Origin: Urechis unicinctus
Lineage: Eukaryota; Annelida; Polychaeta; Xenopneusta; Urechidae
Length of the DNA stretch: 64,000 bases
Direction of reading: 5' to 3'
Assembly (NCBI GenBank): GCA_034190875.2
Contig: CM067354.1
Span: 39,152,634-39,216,633 of the forward strand
Shown: piece by piece, positions 23,330 through 33,590 of the stretch
How positions within the stretch are numbered: position 1 is the first letter of the stretch
Layout: each line of letters begins with the position of its first letter
Notes under the pieces: generated by a model
The model's database searches: none
What the model was told of the DNA's origin: nothing
What the model saw: the letters and a program-made list of their open reading frames with translations, nothing else
Position numbers and translations under genes: made by a program

Positions 23330-24520
23330 ACTTATTCTTGCCATGCAGTGTGATTACACATGGCTTGTTCATATATCTATATTAGAGGTAGACATATTCA
23401 TCACTTACGGTAGCGTCGGATAATCCACAGAGGCATAATCAGACGATAAGCTGGTCATTTTACGATCACTTACGTTCATAGCTTTATATTATCAATGGAA
23501 TGTTTCATCTTACGAGGTAAACATTTGTGTAAATGTGCCATTTCGACATCCTTAATCTGTTATATCTACTGGAAGGGATAATCAGCACTGCCCCCAATGT
23601 TTGCCTCACATAGTATTTCTTCCTTACCTGGCCCTGCCACAGGAGAAAACTATGCCATTAAACCCACACCAGCTGCAGGCGGTCGCCAATGGCAACAAAT
23701 ATCGACTCTGGACAATACGACTTGTCTTATTGCGATACTCAAGGTCATTAATGTCGTCCAATGAATTCATTGCGGAAGTAACATCAGCTGGCTAGCAAAA
23801 GTTCACAATGTTATGAAGGTGCAATTGGAGAACGTAACGCCCCTCTTAAGCCCCCCCCCCCCTACCCACACCCCCACCCCTCCTTCTTAATTACGCTGTT
23901 TCAAACGAACATCACTGTCAATAAAATGTTCTGCAACGGGCGCCCAATACGACAAGACGATCAACAGACACATGGCATTCGTTTTGGATTAATGCATAAA
24001 CATCGCCAAGCAATAGATTTTACCTCACGCGATGCAGTCACATTACTACGTTTAATTTGATAATGGCTTCCATGACAGCATAGTCGAAAACAGAGTTCAA
24101 GCAATATATTATTTGAGTTTTGTCCATCAAACGATATCCTGACTGAATGATAAGTCATATTACTATCGACTTAACTCATTCAATGAGTTTGATGCATTGT
24201 GATTACACATGACCCGTTCCGATATTTATTTTAGCGGTGGACCTATTCATCATTTACGGAAGCGTTGGATAATCCTTGCGAGTAAGTTTCCAAGGGGATA
24301 ATTCGTGTAGGGATAATTAGCACTAGCCTCAATGCTTGCCTCACATATTATTCCTTCCTTTTCTGGCCCTGCCACAAGGCAACAAAAGTTGCAGGCCGAC
24401 GTCATTGGTAACCAACATCGACGCTGTTCAATACAAGTCGTCTTATTGTGATACTCATTAATGTCGTCCCTTGAATCATTAGCTGGTCGAATTGTCAGCG
24501 AAGCGCCCCTCTTGAAAAAA
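23330..24520 (-). repeat. Tandem duplication at the 5' end of arm R
   Basis: Segments at about 23,330-23,800 and 24,190-24,520 share TTGTGATTACACATG-like, CATTTACGGxAGCGT, GGATAATxAGCACT and CTGGCCCTGCCACA. Read on the minus strand, both encode related short peptides: LEYRNKTSRIVQSRYLLPL with ACSWC, and YHNKTTCIEQRRCWLPM with ACNFCCLVAG. This suggests a small cysteine motif in the ancestral protein. The matching plus-strand pieces lie at 16,440-16,560 and 46,930-47,170. Confidence 0.55.
23848..23883. repeat. C-rich homopolymer-like tract
   Basis: A run of about 12 C followed by further C-rich bases. It lies in the part of arm R that is missing from copy B, where homology jumps from about 23,555 to 23,937. 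Confidence 0.85.
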
Positions 24521-24899
24521 CACCCAACTGTTTCGAATGAATATCACTGCCAAGAAGATATTTAAAAAATCGGCACATGGTATTCGTTTTGGATTGATGA
24601 ATAAAACATCGGCAACCAATAATTTTGTCTTCATGCGATACAGTCAATGCACAAGGTGTTATTAAGAAAAAGTTTACATATTCACAACGTGCAAGGCTAA
24701 ATACAATGAAGAACGGATTTCATTATAACACCCATCTTTCCACCGCATTGCATTCGTCTGACCACTGTATGTAAGCTCAATAGGGCTATCAGACTGGTAA
24801 TATCAATATAATCATATATCCACTATAGCGGAGGAATTTAATGTATTGCGCTGCGGAGATAAGGTATACTAGGTATGATAGGTATTTGTATGATATCGT
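24521..24899. other. Junction between arms R and Q
   Basis: No feature recognised beyond A/B homology. The two arms here meet 5' to 5'. Confidence 0.4.
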
Positions 24900-25709
24900 T
24901 CATCAACAAGTATGTTTTACCATTATTAATTCCTTTTGGCTTTAACCGTAGATGGGCATTTTGATTATGTTATTCAGCAAATAATTCACAGGAAAGTTAA
25001 AAAAAGCAATGATGGGTTAAGTAGACGTTAATTAATTATTCAGATAATCAAGCGTTACAATAGAACACAAAACGCTTGTATGGATAGCAAATGCCGGTGG
25101 TTAAATATGATTGTAGTCTCAGTGATCAGATATCTCACACATTGAATTATGTTGTAACGAATTGACATCTACAGTTGCATATAGGTTCACCTGTTTGTTT
25201 AAAAAAGTAATCATACATGTCTTTTTATTCCAATATCAAACACTAAATTATCTGGTTGTTGGTTTTTAGAAAACAGATAGATGTGCCCAAAAATGATAAC
25301 TAGTACTGCTTGAAATATTTGCGGAAAGTATGTAGTGACTAATATGTCATCAAGAATATGTGGAACTTTTGTCTGAACCATCACCAAGACAATTGATAGG
25401 TACTTCTCAAAACGTTATTGTATGACAAATAATATCAGCATAACCGGTGAGGTTTCGTTAAGTTGTGGTGTGTTAGATGTTTTGTTTTGTAAGCGTCGCA
25501 GTCCCGGAGCCACAAGACGCCGGGAATTTTTATGTAATTTGCTGCGCAGGGGCAGGATATCATTAACTTAATTACCATGGGCTATACTACTCAAATATTA
25601 AAACATGCGTTTGTTTGCTTCGATTTATTTAGATTGTGCCTGCTAACTTTGGTACTAGACCATGCATTGGTGGTAATAATCGTTCACGTGAACAGCGTAG
25701 CAGACCATA

Positions 25710-25829
25710 CTGATCTCTGAAGATTCCATCAAGAACACATGTGAATATTCTGCGAACAGTCGTGTCGGATTTATGCAAGATCGCCACCGTTATTGGTACA
25801 TACACGTTAAATATATCCATGTATTATAA
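25710..25829 (+). pseudogene. Family X coding relic, arm Q, copy A
   Basis: Thirty-nine codons from CTG at 25,710 to TAA at 25,827 align without a frame break to the relic in arm R. FMQDRHRYWYI here corresponds to FMQDRHLYWYL there, and KYIHV to EYIHS. An in-frame TAG lies just upstream, so the 5' part is gone or was spliced. The copy at 56,739-56,858 is nearly identical. The overlapping minus-strand frame over the same DNA is a shadow. Confidence 0.5.
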
Positions 25830-26164
25830 TTGAAAAGTAAGCATATATTGATTTTAATCAAACGGATGACCTCTATTGTATTTTTCATAACAAAAAATGG
25901 CATTAATCACAATAGTGAGATCAGCGATTTAACATGCATAACACATCCATATATTTGTCACATCATCACCCCGACACGATCGATTCCTCTCAACGAACTC
26001 GACTCTCGATTCATATGAGTAACACACGTGCTCACATTTTGTCTTATTCCCTGAATAACATCCCGCCCATCCATCCTGTCCATATTGATAACATTGTCAC
26101 CCTCTGTTCCGCTGTGCCTCGCAGCAACGGCCAGACATTTCGCCTATATATTACGCTTAATTAT

Positions 26165-26242
26165 CAGGTCGCGGACTGACCGCAGAACGAAGTACGTACC
26201 TCGATCGAGGTACGTACCTCGTTCCCAGTACGGCGCACTTCG
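26165..26242 (+). repeat. Left terminal inverted repeat of the 3.1-kb element
   Basis: It pairs with 29,194-29,271 in inverse orientation with about eight mismatches and one gap. It contains a perfect 26-bp palindrome at 26,192-26,217 centred on CGATCG, with arms built of GTACGTACCT. Allowing one mismatched pair the palindrome reaches 36 bp. Confidence 0.9.
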
Positions 26243-26488
26243 ATTGAGGTACGCAAGATAGTCGTGCCACCGCCCTCTGCTGTTTTGCATTTTATGACAT
26301 TATTTTCTGAAATGTGATTGGCTTTGAACAATTTAATTATGCAAATATATTATGGCCTACATTTGAAACCAAATCTGTTGTTGTGGGCGATATTGGGCCT
26401 TCACAAGAAGAGTTTTCACTTCCATTATTCGACAACGACTTCAAGTTTTTCTGCGTTCATGGTTTAAATTTTGTACACACACATCAAC

Positions 26489-27586
26489 ATGGCAGAGGTA
26501 AGGTCTATGTTTTCTAATTTACAAGTATATCATCTAATGATACATTATATGTTATTCAAATTCTATGGCATATTAATGAGCTATCGCTAATAAATAACAC
26601 CCCTGTTGAATGATTTTTCTGAAACAATGGCGTAGTGATGCGATCGTACTTAAATCGAAGTATGGTGTGCTTCCTTTTGAATTGGTGCCATATTCTGATA
26701 GTAGATCGTATACAGATAAAAGAATGACACTTATGAATCATACGACCGAATCGCAAGTTATAAGATAATTTGTTTTGGAATTTGTCGTGCACGGCTTGAA
26801 GTGACAATGTCAATATTTCCAACCGAATATGATTTAGTCTATTAGTAGAGGGTGATATAAAACAATCTCACAGGAATTGCTGGTTTGTGTTGTGTACTTA
26901 AACATAGATTATAATATTTAATGTTATGTATTTGACTAGACAGTATCTGATTTACTTTGGTTTTTTTTTTTTCAGAATGGAACAGCTATGGGCCAAGCCA
27001 TTTTCAAAACGGTGTTCTTCTGAAAGCCTTCAATCATAATGAGGATGTTTGGAAACTGGAAACCTGAAATTAAAATTTCCAACCTGAAATTAAAATTTCC
27101 AAGTTGTGTCAAAGAAAAACAGAATCTGTCCATTACACACAAACTGCTCCTAAGTTCTGTCAATCATGCATTGACGAAGTGGATGAAATCTATCAAGACT
27201 TGAACATTCCTTCAGCCGTTAGTGATGAGTCCATGGAGCCGCCTTCCCAGCCGCTGAAAGTTGGTTACAGCTCTCTCAATGAAAAAAAACTATTCCTGAG
27301 AGGGGTGTACCAGGTCTTGCCTGTTCTCGTCTATATACTCAACCAGAATATTGCCCTCACACCGCTGAACAAGTTCATAAGACTTTGTGCATATTATCCT
27401 CTTCCTCTCGTTTCCGCTCTCGCGGCATTCATCATCTATGTATGCAATATGTATTTTACCTGTGTGGTGTTTCCACTTGGGATCTCTGAAAGTTCAAGTA
27501 ATTTTTTCCAATATATTCCATTCCAAACAACAGAGACAGAGAGAATATTTTATTCTGGATTCCATTTTCATGAAAACATAGGTTGA
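26489..27586 (+). pseudogene. Possible two-exon gene inside the 3.1-kb element, unknown product
   Basis: An ATG in good context (AACATGG, 26,489) is followed after three codons by a splice-donor-like GTAAGG at 26,498. At 26,961-26,975 a long T-tract ends in CAG, an acceptor-like site, giving a 478-bp intron. Joined directly, the frame stops 15 codons later. Further on, the frame from 27,074 is open to 27,586 and includes KFCQSCIDEVDEIYQDLNIP, which looks like real coding sequence. A 20-bp direct repeat (27,061-27,100) lies just before it and may have shifted the frame. I do not recognise the protein. It could be a transposase fragment or captured host sequence. Confidence 0.35.
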
Positions 27587-27744
27587 ATTTGTCGAATTTG
27601 TAAACGTTATCGCATAAGTCCTTATCTTTTCTCTTTAGAAGGGAAGAGGCTGCCCCAATTAAATTCCGCGCGGATATGGTCAGGTAACCAGCACTTCTTT
27701 GTCTTTTGCATTTAAATTTCAACGAGATCACATCAACTTGCACT

Positions 27745-27763
27745 CCCCCCCCCCCCCCCCCCC
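27745..27763. repeat. Poly-C run of 19
   Basis: An uninterrupted run of C inside the 3.1-kb element. Such a run is prone to length error in sequencing. Confidence 0.95.
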
Positions 27764-28770
27764 TTCCGTTTTCAATGCCATCCCACCTTTTGTACATGCT
27801 TTCCTCTAGTTTTGTCATTCAACACTCACTGTTGTCATATGTATGTCTGTACATGTATAGGTATATCAATTAATCCTATCTGTGTCATGACCTATTAAAG
27901 TAGCTTTATCCTGCGTTGTGTAACCTGTCCTAGACATATCATAGTTTTGTATCTCACTTATTGCATCAACATCATACATATACCTTTAGCTGTCAAACAG
28001 TCATAACAATAATTAACATTTCTATAGTTGTTATCTTTATCTGCCTCATTGTGATACTGGTAATTGATTGGTAGTGTACCTGCACTCGGGATTACTCGGT
28101 ATCCTATTATGTAATAACAAATATTATATGTATGTGATTTTGAACACAATTTGCTACTTGAGAATTATTTCTAAAATAAAATTAACTCAAACATTGCTGT
28201 TCCTCCACTTCTTATCAAAATATGGATCTGCATGATATATTGCATATGATTAAAGGCATATGATTTGGCCGATAGAAACTCAATTATTAGCAGCATGTAG
28301 AATAAAAACCATCATGAAGTTTACCGATGAGGAATGATCTTATGACCACTGTCCACATTGCTATGGAATTAATTGTAATAAAGCATAGTCAATATCAATA
28401 CAACATGATCGCTGACCCTGGTTTTTTTTAACATTCCATTCTATATCTGGTAAACCTTAAGTATTCTAAAATGATAATGTTCATTACATATGTAATGATG
28501 CTCATTTCCATCTGTTAAGCCTTAAATAATAACCTAACATCCAATTAAAACAAAAACAAAAGTTTTCAAAAACACAAACAGAACAGGTCAACAAAAGTTT
28601 GAAAACTTACTGTTGTGGTGTTTTTGGGGGCATTCTGTTCAATATCAAACACCTGGCTGCTTTGTTATTCTATTTGAGAAGACCATTCAATTTTGAACAC
28701 AACTGAATGCGTATATGAACACTCTCAATCAGACCCGGGTAGACAACAAGCGAAGTTTGAAACCACCATG

Positions 28771-28821
28771 GTACCTGGGTACGGCGTACTTCGATTGGAG
28801 TACGCAAATATCGGTTGTGCA
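28771..28821 (+). repeat. Internal copy of the left subterminal sequence
   Basis: This segment repeats, in direct orientation, the region just inside the left palindrome (about 26,217-26,265). Both contain GTACGGCGxACTTCGATTG and then GTACGCAA. It suggests that an older copy of the element end was included or that one end was duplicated. Confidence 0.7.
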
Positions 28822-29193
28822 AATGGATTGACATGGGGTGTGATGTTATCATCCATAAGTCACAAATATGCCATACAATTTTCACTAAACAGTATTTCAT
28901 ATAATCTAGACAAACTATGCTCCGCAAAAAGTAAGTTCTTTACTTTGCCAGACTGATTCAAAAAGGATTTTTGCCTCATCAATCGTCGGAAAAGACACGC
29001 GATGGCCGCCGAACTAAAGTTTGAAAACGCGTAGAAAAGCCTTCTCGTACATGGGCAACGCTAAATATGGTCCCAAATCGAGGCTGTGACTACTAAGAGG
29101 GTTTCCACGATTTAACCCATCCAAATCTCAGTAAATAATGTCACAATTTGCAAAACAGTTGAGAAAATTAATGTTTATGTATGCATACTTCAA

Positions 29194-29271
29194 ACCAAGT
29201 ACGCTGTACTAGGAACGAGGTACGTACCTCGATCGAGGTACGTACTTCCTTCTGCGGTCGTCTTTGACCTG
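29194..29271 (-). repeat. Right terminal inverted repeat of the 3.1-kb element
   Basis: This is the inverse partner of 26,165-26,242. It carries the same 26-bp palindrome at 29,220-29,245 and ends in GACCTG next to the ATTAT target duplication. Confidence 0.9.
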
Positions 29272-30895
29272 ATTATGCCCCGCCCCTTCTCATCTGTTCC
29301 TCTCAAAAATGCCCCGCCTCAGCTCATCTCCTCAACGGAACCTCCACAATCCACCCATAGGTAATTGATTTTCTACAGTAGTGTTTTGACATAGCGTAGA
29401 TCTATGCATATCCGTTCAAATGACTTCTGTCGCTGTATTCGCATTAACTTAGCACCAAATCTGTGTCTCAATCGTGCACCCCTCACTACACATAACCTCT
29501 TGCTAATTTTGCCTGTGAATATAATGCTTAAGTAGAACGTTACCCAGAATGTGTTTTATGTCATCACGTGTCTAATGCGAACGAAAATACCCAGCGACTT
29601 TTGTGCGAATGGAAATAATACACATTTAAGTCTGGTTTATTCGCCATGATTGCATCATGAACAACAAATTCGTGCAATAATCACTTATTTGGATGGTGCC
29701 TGCTAACTCAGCCATATTCACAAGGTTCATGATAATATCAGTGCAATCTACAGATATAGCAGATTGTCGGCGTAGATTGGAGATGTTGAAGTACATGGAG
29801 TCTTATAACAGAACGCAATGTGACTTAGTATAGTACAATTTATCGGCATTAAGGACCTTGCTTATCTTTTATCGCAACTCATTTGCTATGTTCAACTACA
29901 GCGTTGTATGAAAAACTCAATTACGGATGAAGATAAAGACAGACATTTGTCAGAAGCTATGGTGCCATTCGACAGAGGACAGATTATTCAAAGGCTATTG
30001 AAAACTGCGACCTGTCAAACGTTGACCATTGCTGTTGATAATTGAAATTTTGACACAGCATGACACCAGGAAACATGACAGGAAACAGAAATTGGGACAA
30101 TGGCAGGTGATGCAAAGGGTAGCGAGGTATAATTGGTAGGAAATCACGTTATGTTGCCATATTAGGCGAGTATTGCTGTCTCTAATAGAGTCATAAAGCA
30201 GCGTCGTGTTGCAATATAACAGCGGATGCTATTACTGGGTGCATTTTGAAATAGATGATGATGGGTAATGTAATCTTGGCGCTCAGCAGAAACATGGATT
30301 CATGGCATGATCACATACTTGAATTTATGCCCGTGGAAAGCTCATTTAAACAGGTACTTTAAACAAACCGTACGTTTTGCGACGATTTGCTCCGTAACGT
30401 TCGGTGCGGTACGCATGTATACATACGCAGATCATTTAAAATCTTAATTACGCGCAAGAATCGATTTCATTACTAATGAAAGCGTGTCTAAGAGTTTGTC
30501 CAGATTATTTCTGTCTGGCTTGTGAGGCCATTGGGTGATTTTTCTATATATCTACGATGCTATTCGATCCATCGACTTTCATTGCAGTCTTGTTGCGGTG
30601 ACCCTTCCAAGTGATATACCCTTACTTCTCGTAATACCCAAAAGTAGAACGCGAGGCAGAATGTGGAATCATCTGCTATAAATCGGACGGCGCGCCGTCA
30701 TAACGCTCTTCCGTCAAGGTCACGGTAGTAATCGACTTGTTACGCGGCCGTATGAAAAAGGGGTTTTTCTTGGGAAACCCCGCAAAGCGCGTTCTACGCT
30801 GTAAGAGGTTTCGAAACGACAACGGACACTCGTAAGCGGGAAATTGAAACATAGCAGCCAGTGTCTTTAAAAATGGACCACAAAGACGTATTATT

Positions 30896-32150
30896 ATGGA
30901 TTCTCTCGATAGTGATGATGAAAGTCAAGCAGTTTTGATGTACATAGATTTATTAGAAGATGAGGCAGGACATAAAAGGTGGAAGAAATTCAACTTGGAG
31001 ACTTTTACCGAAAAAGAGTGTATCACACAGTTTCGGTTAAAAAAAGATGATATCCATACTTTAAAGAACACAATAGATATGCCTCACTCTTGGAAGGGTG
31101 GCAATGGTCTCCGCTGGTCGTCTATTGAAGGGTTGTGCATTTTGTTCCGACGTTTGGCTTACCCAAGTAGACTGAAAGATTTAGTTCCACTGTTCGGCCT
31201 GCATCCACAGAGATCTCGTCCATATTCAACACGATGTTGAAGTATGTACATGAAACGTACAGCCATCTTTTGACCAATCTGGATCAGCCATGGATGGACG
31301 AAGAGATGATTAGAAAGTAAATAATTGTCATCCATTCCCTTTCGAATACATGATATCGTCAAAAGAATCGAATTATTTATATAAGTTTAGTTGAATTTTG
31401 ATGTTTCTACGAACAGCATTTTAAGTTTACATGTCTGTACATGGCCAAAGATAAATAAATTTGGTATGTTTCCATGTAGAAATTCTGAAAATCCTTCACA
31501 AGCTATCATATCTTTTTTTATTAACACAGGTATGCTCAAGCAGTACATGAAGCTGGTGCACCACTCCTAAACTGCTGGGGCTTTATTGATGGTACAATTG
31601 TGCCCATATGCAGACCAACTCATGACCAGAGGGAAGTTTTCAATGGGCACAAAAGAACTCATGCCTTGAAGTACCAATCCATTGTGTTACCAAATGGCAT
31701 AATTGCTAATATGTTTGGACCAGTTGAGGGTCGAAGGCATGATGCTGCTCTGCTTGCTGAGAGTGGCATTATGAATAAAATCCAGACATACCACACTCAG
31801 CAGAACACACCAATGTGTATCTTTGGAGACCAAGCTTACCCACTGTCACCCTATCTTATGTGTCCATACAAAGGGGCATTTTTAAGCCCAGACCAAGAAG
31901 CATTTAACAGAGCCATGAGTGCTGCAAGAGAGTCTGTGGAATGGATGTGTGGCAAAATAGTTTAAAATTTTGCTTTCGTTGACTTAAAGAAAAATCAAAA
32001 ACTATAGGATTGTATTACCAAGTAGCAACGCTCCTGACTAACTGTCACACTTGTTTTTATGGTAATCAGGTGTCTTCATACTTTGGTCTGGAACCAATTA
32101 CTCTAGAAAATAATCTGAAGACCAGTTAAAGTTTATTAAAATGCAAGACA
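30896..32150 (+). pseudogene. Harbinger transposase (DDE_Tnp_4 type), copy A, two exons
   Basis: Exon 1 runs from ATG 30,896 to 31,316 and holds the N-terminal region (MYIDLLEDEAGHKRWKKF, then GLRWSSIEGLCILFRRLAYP). The donor GT is at 31,317 and the acceptor CAG ends at 31,529. Exon 2 carries the DDE core: GFIDGT (Asp at 31,588), GDQAYPLSPYL (Asp at 31,828) and SVEWMCGK (Glu at 31,939). GRRHDAALLAESG, typical of the family, lies between. A missing base near 31,200 shifts the frame in exon 1, and a TAA follows GKIV near 31,962. The rest (QVATLLTNCHTCFYGNQVSS in copy B) is still recognisable. These enzymes cut and paste the element in the nucleus. Confidence 0.92.
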
Positions 32151-32566
32151 AGAACCAGGACAGGAACAAATAAAAAGTTAGGCATGAAGAAAAAATAAGT
32201 TTCTTTTATTTGCAGCTGTAATAATAACTGTTGAACATAAATAAAAATGCATATCAAATTACTAACATGGTGCTTATTCTCAAATGTGTTTAAAAAGACA
32301 TGTATACAGCATATGTGATAGACAGTGTCATCTCAGAAGCTAGTTTTGAAATGAATATCTTAAATATATTCAATGCAGATTACGAGTTGCAATAGAGACT
32401 AGACTTAGCCAAATATGCATCCAAACCTGATACAAAAAACATAGCATAAATAAATGACAAATAAATCCCTTTGTAGCACTATCATTTAAAAAACAAATAA
32501 GCACATCTTTGCCTCAGAAAAACCAACCCAAGTACCCTAATTTACAGCTAGCTATGATTTTGCGGT

Positions 32567-33198
32567 GAGGTTAGCAACTGTTCGTACAAGTTCTAGCATT
32601 GCACCCATTTCTTCCCTTTCTATGTTGATTCGGTCTCTCTCCATAGCAAGTTTTTGTTCTCTCTTTTTTTTTCTAATTCAAACCTAACCTTTTTTAGTTC
32701 AAGCTCTCCCTTCTCTAACTCAAACTTGTCCTTTGCAATTGCTATCTCTTCTTGCTTCAGTTGAAACTCTTTCTCTTTATTTTCTGCAGAACTGTGATTT
32801 TTTAGATGCAGGTAATTGAGCATTTCTTTGCGCATATCTGTGCTACTGAATTTCTTCCTTTTTAATTTTTCATTTTCTGGCGGCTCCACCTCCTCTGCAG
32901 TGGTATCTGTCTTTTCATCTGTCAGACAAAAGCGATTACTTGTATATTCTATTGCAATCAATAATAATGCACGGACAATGAAATGTTTAAAAACATTCCG
33001 CACCAGTCTTTGTCTCCTCTGTATTATCCAAGGTCCCCATTGTATCCATGGCCAGTTTTCGAAGGTCAGTCCTCTGGGTGAGGGAAGCTTTCTTTTCTTT
33101 GACCATTCTTTGTCATTATAGAGATCAAGCCCCTCTTGAAGTAGCACCTCCCTCTCTGCATACTCTTCATCAGTGCCTGAACTGGAGGAATAGACCAT
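32567..33198 (-). pseudogene. Harbinger accessory protein C-terminal exon, copy A
   Basis: This minus-strand frame encodes the acidic start MVYSSSSGTDEEYAEREVLL, a middle block with WPWIQWGPWIIQRRQRLVRN, and a long charged coiled coil (KEFQLKQEEIAIAKDKFELE and similar). Copy B at 60,054-60,701 encodes 215 residues; here a base missing in the run of T near 32,665 shifts the frame so the last ~25 residues are lost. In Harbinger elements the Myb-like partner is needed for nuclear import and DNA binding of the transposase. An antisense frame at 32,816-33,121 is a shadow. Confidence 0.75.
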
Positions 33199-33397
33199 AA
33201 CTAATTAAATCATGTTGTTTATTGTACCACAGTAAACAAGGATATCTTGCACAATGCTTGATGTAAGTATGTCAATGGTTTTTTTTTCGCTTAGCTTTAA
33301 ATGACTGGTAAATGACAGCTCAGAACAATTATGTTTAGATTAGTCTCGCCGATTAATTTTCTGTAGATCCTCCTCCTTTTTTTTGGAGGAGAAATGT

Positions 33398-33590
33398 GGT
33401 TCGTTCTCGAGCACTTCTCGCAGTGGAAGGACCACATTTGCTCACAGCCTTCAGAGCATCAGCAACCACAACCCACTTATTTGAGTGGAAAAATGGGTTA
33501 TGGTTTTATTACCTCCTTCAAGAGGCATAAGTCAAGGGTAGCATTGAATTTAGTCCGTTTGGCTGATAACATTTGCACAAATAGATAGAA
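33398..33590 (-). pseudogene. Myb/SANT-like exon of the Harbinger accessory protein, copy A, frameshifted
   Basis: The minus strand matches the intact exon at 60,796-61,071: an N-terminal KRTKFNATLDLCLLKEVI and WVVVADALKAV, the tryptophan-spaced helices of a Myb/SANT-like (trihelix or MADF-like) domain. One extra T near 33,500 breaks the frame. The plus-strand frame over this DNA is a shadow. Confidence 0.7.

Larger units (their letters stand above)
19360..24520 (-). mobile_element. Family X repeat arm R (minus orientation), copy A
   Basis: From left to right it holds the minisatellite (19,470-19,760), the secondary array, the 42-bp repeats (20,117-20,290) and the GATTCCATATTCTGCC block. The CGTACGATTC block, the coding relic at 22,311-22,463 and a tandemly repeated 5' region follow. 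Its reverse complement matches P and Q. The left flank also resembles the flank of arm S (TTTAATGCGATATTTCATT), so the unit extends slightly beyond the satellite. No transposase is seen. Confidence 0.75.
26165..29271. mobile_element. 3.1-kb DNA transposon with 5-bp TSD (ATTAT)
   Basis: The element begins CAGGTC and ends GACCTG and is flanked by ATTAT at 26,160-26,164 and 29,272-29,276. Copy B has a single ATTAT at 57,191-57,195 with otherwise continuous sequence, which is a precise empty site. The terminal inverted repeats are about 78 bp. No DDE transposase is recognised inside, so it is probably non-autonomous or decayed. A 5-bp target duplication does not fit Tc1/mariner (TA), piggyBac (TTAA), PIF/Harbinger (3 bp) or classical hAT (8 bp). 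I cannot name the superfamily. Confidence 0.9.

Noticed and set aside
29100-29220. Possible host promoter next to the right transposon end
   Set aside because: Only AT-rich sequence without a supported transcript start or downstream gene.
26165-29271. Assignment of the 3.1-kb element to PIF/Harbinger or hAT
   Set aside because: The empty site proves a 5-bp duplication, and neither the end sequence nor any coding motif supports those families.
32816-33121. 101-codon plus frame over the Harbinger accessory gene (also 60,319-60,624)
   Set aside because: It is antisense to a gene with clear Harbinger context; the serine/phenylalanine-rich sequence is the usual shadow of Lys/Glu-rich coding.
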